Source: Treponema sp.
GTDB taxonomy: Bacteria; Spirochaetota; Spirochaetia; Treponematales; Breznakiellaceae
NCBI GenBank assembly: GCA_031288005.1
Contig: JAITSE010000079.1
Span: 1-7,772 of the forward strand
Length of the DNA: 7,772 nucleotides
Direction of reading: 5' to 3'
Shown here: one piece after another, positions 1 to 4,878 of the stretch
Layout: each line of letters begins with the position of its first letter
Position numbering within the stretch: position 1 is the stretch's first letter
Notes under the pieces: generated by a model
Database searches by the model: none
Told to the model about the DNA's origin: nothing
What the model saw: only the letters and a program-made list of their open reading frames with translations
Translations under genes and position numbers: made by a program

Positions 1-48
1 AGCTTCTTTGCGGGTCAAAGCGACCCATCGGTTCGTAGAACCGCGGTT

Positions 49-119
49 CGCAAAACTCCCCGCACCTCTCCCCGGGGTTTTTCCCCGGGAATCAGCCCTT
101 AGGACTATGGAGTTTTGCG
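49..119. repeat. GGAGTTTT-family element 1
   Basis: The left arm CGCAAAACTCC (49-59) is the exact reverse complement of the right arm GGAGTTTTGCG (109-119). The interior holds a G/C-rich hairpin at 71-89 with a five-T loop. The right arm is also complementary to the start of the next element: GGAGTTTTGCGG (109-120) against CCGCAAAACTCC (151-162), 12 of 12. Confidence 0.6.
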
Positions 120-153
120 GAATTAGAAAAATCGACACCTTCATAATCGCCCG

Positions 154-488
154 CAAAACTCCTTAGCAATCCGGCGGAGCCGGATTGCACGGCTCCCACT
201 TAAACCTAAGCGGCTCTCACTAAGAGATTGCTTTAGCAATCTCAAGTGGGAGAGACTCCCACTTAAACCTGAGCCGCTCCCACTCGAGTGAGAGTCTCTC
301 TCACTTAAACCTGAGCCGCTCCCACTCGAGTGAGAGGGACTCCCACTTAAACCTAAGCGGCTCTCACTAAGAGATTGCTTTAGCAATCTCAAGTGGGAGA
401 GACTCCCACTTAAACCTAAGCAGCTCTCACTTAAACCTGGGCGGCTCCCGTGCAATCCGGCTCCGCCGGATTGCTTCGGAGTTTTTTG
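154..488. repeat. GGAGTTTT-family element 2, with 28-bp inverted arms around a tandem array
   Basis: The outer cores are CAAAACTCC (154-162) and GGAGTTTTTTG (478-488). Just inside lie arms at 165-192 and 448-475 that are perfect reverse complements over 28 bp. Each arm is itself a hairpin: GCAATCCGGC + 3-nt loop + GCCGGATTGC at 166-188 and 452-474. Between the arms sits the 21-bp tandem array. The nested symmetry suggests one compound element rather than unrelated repeats. Its function is unknown. Confidence 0.7.
197..448. repeat. Twelve-unit 21-bp modular tandem array
   Basis: The 252 bp divide exactly into twelve 21-bp units, most beginning CACT and ending CTCC or CTCT. Unit A (CACTTAAACCT...GCTCY) starts at 197, 260, 302, 344, 407 and 428. 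Unit B (CACTAAGAGATTGC...) starts at 218 and 365. Unit C (ATCTCAAGTGGG...) starts at 239 and 386. Unit D (CACTCGAGTGAGAG...) starts at 281 and 323. The order is A B C A D A D A B C A A. B and C together form a hairpin (GAGATTGCT TT AGCAATCTC, 224-243 and 371-390). D contains the palindrome CACTCGAGTG. Because of this order, 193-270 recurs exactly as 340-417 (78 bp), and 260-294 recurs as 302-336 (35 bp). Confidence 0.85.
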
Positions 489-506
489 ACACATCTTACC
501 GCTGTT

Positions 507-525
507 AGCTTCTTTGCGGGTCAAA
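507..525 (+). repeat. 19-bp direct repeat (second copy of 1-19)
   Basis: AGCTTCTTTGCGGGTCAAA at 507-525 is identical to the first 19 bases of the window. Both copies lie in the spacer just upstream of an AAAACTCC core, so the spacer may be part of the larger repeating unit. The first copy may extend left beyond the window. Confidence 0.8.
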
Positions 526-582
526 AAACTCCAAGCAATGGTCCTCCGGGCCGGTTCTTAGGGTCCAATTCGGGGAGTTTTG
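522..582. repeat. GGAGTTTT-family element 3
   Basis: Bounded by CAAAAAACTCC (522-532) and GGAGTTTTG (574-582) in inverted orientation. As in its neighbours, the left core is followed by AAGCAAT, but the G/C stem seen in elements 2 and 4 is not well formed. It looks like a short or decayed copy. Confidence 0.45.
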
Positions 583-619
583 GGACTTACAACAATATCC
601 GCAACTTAGACGCCGCTCC

Positions 620-729
620 CAAAACTCCAAGCAATCAGGCTCCGCCTGATTGCACGGCTCCCGGTGATTCCTGAGCGGCTCAGAAACATTGCTGAGCGGC
701 CCGGAAGGGCCCGCCGGCAGCAGTTTTTG
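620..729. repeat. GGAGTTTT-family element 4 with hairpins
   Basis: It starts CAAAACTCCAAGCAAT and carries the hairpin GCAATCAGGC TCC GCCTGATTGC (631-653), then CACGGCTCCC as in element 2. Relative to element 2 the stem has changed on both sides (CCGG/CCGG to CAGG/CCTG), so pairing is kept. Further stems are CTGAG CGG CTCAG (671-683) and GGCCC GGAA GGGCC (698-711, GNRA-type loop). The right boundary is degenerate (CAGTTTTTG, 721-729). Confidence 0.5.
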
Positions 730-896
730 ACAAAAGTGTACAAAACTGTCAAGCAAGCGCTGCGAGGTTGCAAGCCTCACCCTGGGCAGGAGCGCCGTCT
801 TATACTGTGCATCCTCTAATTAGTGTTCACATAAGAGCCGGTCTTCGAGCCGGATATCTATTGTATGCTTCCGTACCCCGTGCTAACCTGAACGCT

Positions 897-1604
897 GTGA
901 AAAAGCCGGTGATTGGCGTGACGCCGCTGTGGGATGAAAGTATGGACAGCCTCTGGATGCTGCCGGGATATATGGACGCGGCGGCGCTGGCCGGAGGGCT
1001 TCCCCTCATGCTGCCCCTGACCAGGGACGAAGCAGCGCTGGAGCAGCTTGCCGGTATGTGCGATGGCTTTATTTTCACGGGCGGCCAGGATGTTTCACCC
1101 GGCCTCTATGGGGAGGGCGTTTTGCCCTTTTGCGGCGAACTCTGCGCGGAGCGGGACGCAATGGAGACGGCCCTGTTCTCGTGCGCCGTGCTTAAACTAA
1201 ACAAACCGGCCCTTGGTATCTGCCGGGGTATGCAGCTTTTCAATGCGCTCCTGGGCGGGACCCTATATCAAGACATAAACGCTCAGTTTTCCCGCGGCTT
1301 TCCCGGACACAAGCAGAATCCGCCCTATGACCGCCCTATTCACAAGGTTTCATTTGAGCCGGGAAGCCCTCTCAACGGGCTTCTTGGCGGGGGAGAGCTT
1401 TCGGTCAATAGCTGCCACCATCAGGGGATAGCAAAGCTTGCGCCACGGCTCAAGCTTATGGCCAGGGCGGAAGACGGTCTTGCCGAAGCCGTGTGCATGG
1501 AGGGCAGGGCCTTTGTGTGGGCCGTTCAGTGGCACCCGGAAATGGCGCTGGCGGAAAAAAGCAGCGGGAAAATCTTTGACGCCTTTGTGAGCGCCTGCGC
1601 TTAG
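897..1604 (+). CDS. Class I glutamine amidotransferase-like protein, gamma-glutamyl hydrolase (peptidase C26) type
   Basis: Predicted cytoplasmic hydrolase of the PuuD / gamma-glutamyl-GABA hydrolase group, which cleaves gamma-glutamyl amide bonds using a Cys-His-Glu triad. The 235-residue product opens MKKPVIGVTPLW, typical of the family. It has FTGGQDVSP (60-68) as the oxyanion-side loop, the nucleophile elbow GICRGMQ (Cys109), SCHHQ (172-176), and QWHPE with His213 and Glu215. All three catalytic positions are present and the length is normal. The GTG at 897 is chosen because family similarity begins there. The frame is open back to 768, but that extension (encoded in the repeat-rich flank) looks non-family, and no Shine-Dalgarno is evident at 897 or at the in-frame TTG 861. 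The exact substrate cannot be read from the sequence. No polyamine or folate gene lies beside it. The gene ends in its own terminator, so it is probably monocistronic. Confidence 0.9.
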   Translation: MKKPVIGVTPLWDESMDSLWMLPGYMDAAALAGGLPLMLPLTRDEAALEQLAGMCDGFIFTGGQDVSPGLYGEGVLPFCGELCAERDAMETALFSCAVLKLNKPALGICRGMQLFNALLGGTLYQDINAQFSRGFPGHKQNPPYDRPIHKVSFEPGSPLNGLLGGGELSVNSCHHQGIAKLAPRLKLMARAEDGLAEAVCMEGRAFVWAVQWHPEMALAEKSSGKIFDAFVSACA

Positions 1605-1659
1605 CCCGCTCCGTAATTGTGAAAGGAACCTGTGGTTCCATCCTGCGGCGGGCTTTTTA
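1603..1659 (+). terminator. Intrinsic terminator after the C26 hydrolase
   Basis: AGCCCGC (1603-1609, overlapping the TAG stop) pairs with GCGGGCT (1648-1654), followed by a T run (1654-1658). An inner hairpin, GGAACC TGT GGTTCC (1625-1639), sits in the loop. It insulates this gene from the lipoprotein gene downstream. Confidence 0.8.
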
Positions 1660-1808
1660 AAGAAACGTTTTATAATTTTTCCCGGCGCCTTCCCGCTGGA
1701 GACCTGCCCGGCTGTAACGGTAGACTTTTCATTAACAACAGGTTATTATCTCCGGCAGAGTTGGGCTGGAATTACGCAAAAAAATCCGCAAACATCCGCC
1801 GCCGGCCT

Positions 1809-1830
1809 GGCGTTCAGTATAAAGAACGCC
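1809..1830 (+). promoter_or_regulatory. Hairpin in the leader of the lipoprotein gene
   Basis: GGCGTTC (1809-1815) pairs with GAACGCC (1824-1830) around an A/T-rich 8-nt loop, about 32 nt upstream of the chosen TTG start. It has no T run, so it is not a terminator. It could be a protein-binding palindrome or a leader RNA stem. No convincing -35/-10 pair was found in 1660-1838. Confidence 0.35.
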
Positions 1831-1848
1831 GATAATCAATGCAAAGGC

Positions 1849-1858
1849 AGGATAGGTG
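1849..1858 (+). promoter_or_regulatory. Ribosome binding site favouring TTG 1863
   Basis: AGGATAGGTG lies 4-9 nt before the TTG at 1863. The alternative ATG at 1839 has no Shine-Dalgarno in front of it (AACGCCGATAATCA). This purine tract decides the start. Confidence 0.55.
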
Positions 1859-1862
1859 TCTT

Positions 1863-3251
1863 TTGAAAAAAGCGCACTTTTTTGTTTTTCTGCTAACCGC
1901 CCTGCTTGCGGGCTGTTCTCCCGTAAAATATGAACAGACGCCGGATGATCGCCTTGGCCGGACTCTGCTGATTTATGATTCGGGATTAAACGCAATTAGG
2001 CCGGTGTTTTCATACAACTCAAGCGAAGCCCGTTTCATACGTCTTGTAAAAACTGTGGCCAGCCTTGGCCGTGCAGATACTTTTGATGTGCGCCGGAATC
2101 AAACGCTTCCAGAAGCGCAGCAATACGACTCTTTTTTGATTGGCATCAACGCATCAGACAGCGGCGGCAATGCGCTGCTTAAAACTTTTCTTGCCGGTTT
2201 TGATTTTTGGGATGGAACTGTGGTTCTGTTTTGGATGGACAGGACTCCTGATAACGCAGAAGAGACGGAGATTGGGACGCTGATACAGGGAGCCTGGGTT
2301 TTTATAAACGGACGGGCTTTTCAGCAGTACAGGGGCGTAAACCAAAGGGAAATTGATCGCCTGGCGGCCGGATGGATGGAGGGACTGCGTATCGAGCTTG
2401 CCATGAGAAAAAATGTGGGCGGCTACGCCGGAGAAGTTGTCAAAGCCTTTGCCGCCGCTTTTCCTGACCGCATTACCGGGCTGGAATTCCGGCTTTCCGC
2501 TGACGGCGGCGCCGCAGACTGGTATTTCAACTTTGACGGCGTTCCCTACGCATACGCGGCGGGACGCTTTCTTCCCGTAGATGAAATATCCCAGCCTAAA
2601 GATTTCCGCCCTCTTTCGGTTTACCGTTACCGGCGGCAGGCGGACGATCCTGAGACCGAAGACCGCTGGAACAAACTGGCATCCCAGGTGAAGTCCCGCA
2701 GAAACGGCGCCGCCTTTTATGTCCGCAGTCGTCCGTCCTTTGCGCCGGACGCGGGACGCTCTCCCTTTTATGAGACGCTCTATAACTGCCGCACCCGTGC
2801 CGAGGCTTATGAACAGCAGGAGTGGATTAGTTTTCTGGACAGGCGCGTTCATGTTCATCGTATGATAACAGCGCCTCTGGCGGCAGTGGAAGCGCGTATT
2901 CTTGAGCTGGAAAAGACTGATGAGACTGTCGCGCTGTGGAAGAAACAGCTTTACAGTATCACTGCGTGGAACTGGAGAAATGTGGCCGGTTCAACAAACC
3001 GCAGCTACCATTCTTACGGCATAGCCATAGACCTTCTGGAGAAATCGCAGCCCGGAAAAGAAACTTATTGGCAATGGACCCGAGATAAGGGCCTTGATTG
3101 GCAGGCTGTTAGCGCCGGTCAGAGGCTTGATCCGCCCCTGTCAGTTATCTGCGCTTTCGAGGAACAGGGTTTTATCTGGGGCGGCTCATGGCCCTGGTAT
3201 GACACTATGCACTTCGAGTACAGGCCGGAACTGCTCATTCTTGGCTCCTGA
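1863..3251 (+). CDS. Lipoprotein with flavodoxin-like region and C-terminal M15 (VanY/D-alanyl-D-alanine carboxypeptidase-like) peptidase
   Basis: 462 residues from TTG 1863. The in-frame ATG 1839 would add 8 but lacks a ribosome binding site. The signal peptide is KKAHFFVFLLTALLAGC, with lipobox LLAGC and Cys18 as the lipidation site, so the protein should be anchored on the periplasmic face of a membrane. Residues about 33-152 resemble a flavodoxin-like fold: strand TLLIYDSG, YDSFLIGI, then DGTVVLFWM and GAWVFINGRA. The phosphate-binding loop is not recognisable, so FMN binding is doubtful. A middle segment (about 210-290) is unrecognised. From about 300 it matches M15 peptidases, with SYHSYGIAIDL (His383, Asp390), FEEQGFIWGG (Glu433/434, catalytic) and DTMHFEY (His450). 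These are the zinc ligands and catalytic base. Predicted role: trimming peptidoglycan stem peptides. D,D versus L,D specificity cannot be told. It stands alone between a terminator and a broken gene. Confidence 0.85.
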   Translation: MKKAHFFVFLLTALLAGCSPVKYEQTPDDRLGRTLLIYDSGLNAIRPVFSYNSSEARFIRLVKTVASLGRADTFDVRRNQTLPEAQQYDSFLIGINASDSGGNALLKTFLAGFDFWDGTVVLFWMDRTPDNAEETEIGTLIQGAWVFINGRAFQQYRGVNQREIDRLAAGWMEGLRIELAMRKNVGGYAGEVVKAFAAAFPDRITGLEFRLSADGGAADWYFNFDGVPYAYAAGRFLPVDEISQPKDFRPLSVYRYRRQADDPETEDRWNKLASQVKSRRNGAAFYVRSRPSFAPDAGRSPFYETLYNCRTRAEAYEQQEWISFLDRRVHVHRMITAPLAAVEARILELEKTDETVALWKKQLYSITAWNWRNVAGSTNRSYHSYGIAIDLLEKSQPGKETYWQWTRDKGLDWQAVSAGQRLDPPLSVICAFEEQGFIWGGSWPWYDTMHFEYRPELLILGS

Positions 3252-3271
3252 GAACAGCGCTTAGAAGAAAA

Positions 3272-3277
3272 AAGGAG
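3272..3277 (+). promoter_or_regulatory. Strong Shine-Dalgarno of the broken GIY-YIG/methyltransferase gene
   Basis: AAGGAG ends 6 nt before the TTG at 3284. It identifies the original start of the pseudogene, upstream of the inserted element. The TTGACA that follows looks like a -35 box but is codons 1-2 (TTG ACA). Confidence 0.65.
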
Positions 3278-3283
3278 CGCAAT

Positions 3284-4644
3284 TTGACAAAAAACAAAGT
3301 AAAATAGTACATTTATATAGTGGACTTGTTCAACAACCTATTTTACTGAACCTTAATCAGGTTCGGGTTGCGGAAACGAAGTTTCCGACGAACAACTCTA
3401 GTGCAGGCGTCGCTGGAACCGTCAGAATGCAAAATAGGCAAAACCCATGACTATGATCGGCGTTTGAAAGAATACAATAATATGACCGGTAAATCCAAAG
3501 AAAATATTTACCAGTATTTATTTGCCAGTGAAGTAAAGGACATGACGGAAGTGGAAAATGACATAAATGAGAAATACAGCGCCCTCAGCGAAGAGAAAAG
3601 CAGGGAAATATATTTTTATAACGCTGAACTATTTAGACATTACATAGAATCTATACGAACCCATGAAATGTTTGTTAAAGAGATATTTATTCGTGCCGAA
3701 GAAAAGAAACAGATAAAAATAATTAAAAGAACAACGCCGGCACCGGAAGAACACGGGCTGACAAAAAAAGACCTGATGCAGAAGGCGCAAAAAGTTAAAA
3801 ATGATGAATTTTATACCCGGCTTGACGACATTGAAAAAGAGCTGTCCATGTATGACAGAACAGCATGGAAAGACAAAACCTTGTTCCACAACTGTGATGA
3901 TGCGGTTGATGATGACTGTAAAAACACATCGGCTTTCGCTCTGTGTTTTTTACAGAATTTTAAGGGCCTGGAATTAAAAAAAATAATATGCACCCATTAC
4001 AGCGGCCCGGTGGATTTATTTAATCAGGCGCAAAAGGGTATGTGTTTACTAAAGACGGTTTCAGAGAATTCAGGAAATTCCCCAAAAACTACACGGGCAG
4101 CTTTGACGATCCCCTGCCGCTGAAAATACTGAAAGAAGACGCGGATATAGTATGCACAAACCCGCCGTTCTCACGGGCGGCGGATTATTGGAAAATCGTA
4201 ATTGAAAGCGGAAAAAATTTTTTAATAATTTCTAACATAACAAATCCGATAGCGCCGGCGTTTATTTCTTATTTCAAAGATAACAAAGTATGGGCGGGAT
4301 ATAACCGTATAGATTATTTTTTAAATCCGAAAAAATAACTTGTAGAAGCGTCGGGACATTGGTACACAAATATTGCCATTAAAAACAGGCCAAAATACAA
4401 GCAGTTAAAAATAACGCCGTTAAAAGATATCCATGAAAAACATAAAAAATATGACGACTCTAAAAATTTAGTTGTGGATAGTTGTTATATTCCAGGCGGC
4501 TATAAAAAGCCTTTTGCGGTATCCGCCCTCCCGGTATTAAACGGCCTGCTGGAAAAGAGATATAAAATTATACAGGATACGCAGTATTTTCCGTACATAA
4601 ACGGAAAAAAATGCTTTGGCCTGGTTTTGGTACAGAAAATATAA
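3284..4644 (+). pseudogene. GIY-YIG (T5orf172-type) nuclease domain fused to EcoRI-type adenine DNA methyltransferase, inactivated
   Basis: The restored protein would be 426 aa. The start TTG 3284 follows AAGGAG. Residues 9-95 form a GIY-YIG-like domain: YIYIV, CKIGKT, DRRLKEY, Glu in MTEVEND, and EIYFYN. Residues about 133-426 resemble M.EcoRI: KNDEFYT (145-151), HNCDDA, then DIVCTNPPF with the catalytic NPPF (266-269), GKNFLIISN, and the terminal INGKKC region matching the M.EcoRI C-terminus. It would methylate adenine in DNA at an unknown site. Four lesions are seen: an in-frame TAG (3305-3307); an 81-bp insertion (element plus target duplication) after codon 13; a one-base deletion in the AAAAGGG run near 4032-4038, shifting to the frame of GTG 4042; and an in-frame TAA (4336-4338). 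Both stops could be CAG/CAA to TAG/TAA changes. The natural stop 4642-4644 abuts a second element. No restriction gene is adjacent. The nuclease domain may have filled that role (inference). Confidence 0.85.
3318..3403. mobile_element. MITE-like element B1 (3323-3398) with TAGTG target duplication
   Basis: A 76-bp element with 9-bp terminal inverted repeats GACTTGTTC (3323-3331) and GAACAACTC (3390-3398), one mismatch. It is flanked by exact 5-bp direct repeats TAGTG (3318-3322, 3399-3403). Internal hairpins are GAACCT/AGGTTC (3348-3364) and CGGAAAC GAA GTTTCCG (3371-3387). It encodes nothing. Deleting element plus one TAGTG restores the reading frame and the GIY-YIG motif, which is direct evidence of insertion. 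Confidence 0.85.
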
Positions 4645-4808
4645 TATGGTTGTTCGATAATCCGAACCCGAAGGAATCGATGCGACTGAAAGTCTACGGT
4701 TCCAGGGTTCAGTAAAATAGGTTTCGGAAACATCGGAAACATCGGAAACGCGGAAACATCGGAAACTTGTTTCCGCGTTTCCGATGTTTCCGCCGAACAA
4801 GTCCAATA
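4642..4808. mobile_element. MITE-like element B2 (4647-4803)
   Basis: A 157-bp relative of B1 in opposite orientation. Its ends are TGGTTGTTC (4647-4655) and GAACAAGTC (4795-4803), flanked by TAATA (4642-4646) and CAATA (4804-4808), a 4-of-5 target duplication that overlaps the TAA stop of the methyltransferase gene. It shares with B1 the stretch GGTTCAGTAAAATAGGTT (reverse-complemented in B1). Its first hairpin is enlarged (GAACCC 4664-4669 / GGGTTC 4705-4710, with inner GGAATCG/CGGTTCC-like pairing). Its second is greatly expanded (see 4725-4792). Confidence 0.75.
4725..4792. repeat. CGGAAAC tandem repeats forming a 24-bp perfect hairpin
   Basis: CGGAAAC occurs at 4725, 4734, 4743, 4751 and 4760, spaced 8-9 bp. 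Its complement GTTTCCG occurs at 4769, 4777 and 4786. Positions 4734-4757 and 4769-4792 are perfect inverted repeats of 24 bp with an 11-nt loop. B1 has only a single CGGAAAC/GTTTCCG pair, so this looks like unit amplification. Lying between convergent genes, it could also act as a transcription barrier. Confidence 0.85.
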
Positions 4809-4815
4809 GAACTGT

Positions 4816-4862
4816 TAAAAACCCGGCTGACATTTCCGCGTTAGGAGCGGGATGCTGCCGGG
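4816..4862 (-). terminator. malQ: Intrinsic terminator of malQ
   Basis: On the minus strand CCCGGC (plus 4857-4862) pairs with GCCGGG (4822-4827), followed by TTTTT (complement of A 4817-4821). A small inner stem CCGC/GCGG (4836-4839/4847-4850) sits in the loop. It starts about 17 nt after the malQ stop and ends just short of element B2. Confidence 0.7.
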
Positions 4863-4878
4863 CATATAGCAGCGAGGC

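Larger units (their letters stand above)
1..896. repeat. Palindrome-rich gene-free region (GGAGTTTT family array)
   Basis: No reading frame here resembles a protein. The stretch is filled with hairpins and a recurring core, GGAGTTTT or its complement AAAACTCC. The core appears near 51-59 (-), 109-117 (+), 155-162 (-), 478-485 (+), 525-532 (-), 574-581 (+) and 621-628 (-), so orientation alternates strictly. This divides the region into four inverted-repeat-bounded elements separated by short spacers. Other structures are the perfect 12-bp palindrome GAACCGCGGTTC at 38-49, and at 71-89 a CCCGGGG / CCCCGGG stem around TTTTT. About 733-896 has no strong signal beyond an inverted repeat CAGTTTT (721-727) / AAAACTG (742-748). 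Confidence 0.75.

Noticed and set aside
197..448. CRISPR array
   Set aside because: The units abut with no unique spacers, the period is 21 bp, and no cas genes are present.
141..524. Minus-strand 127-residue Ser/Leu/Gly-rich reading frame as a protein
   Set aside because: It is the translation of the 21-bp array and hairpins. The open frame follows from a repeat length divisible by three, and no ribosome binding site or family resemblance is seen.
1671..1676. TATAAT as the -10 of the lipoprotein gene
   Set aside because: The -35 position falls in the terminator stem (GCGGGC), and the site lies about 190 nt from the start.
2154..2858. 234-residue minus-strand frame opposite the M15 lipoprotein
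   Set aside because: Antisense shadow of a well-supported gene, with no family resemblance. Frames antisense to malQ (for example 5065-5403) are rejected for the same reason, as is the same-strand out-of-frame 5988-6392.
3257..3280. Terminator after the M15 lipoprotein (GCGCT/AGCGC)
   Set aside because: Only a 5-bp stem with a long A-rich loop and no T run. It overlaps the Shine-Dalgarno of the next gene.
3284..3313. TTGACA (3284-3289) with TACATT 18 nt later as a promoter
   Set aside because: TTG ACA are the first codons of the broken gene, placed 6 nt after AAGGAG and in frame with YIYIV. The -10 match is poor.
3368..4123. An intact 251-residue gene starting at TTG 3368
   Set aside because: The first 11 codons lie inside element B1, and the C-terminal 27 codons run out of frame past the single-base deletion.
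3318..4808. Integron cassette flanked by attC sites
   Set aside because: The two flanking repeats are in inverted, not direct, orientation, they lack GTTRRRY/RYYYAAC core boxes, and they carry target duplications as transposon-like insertions do.
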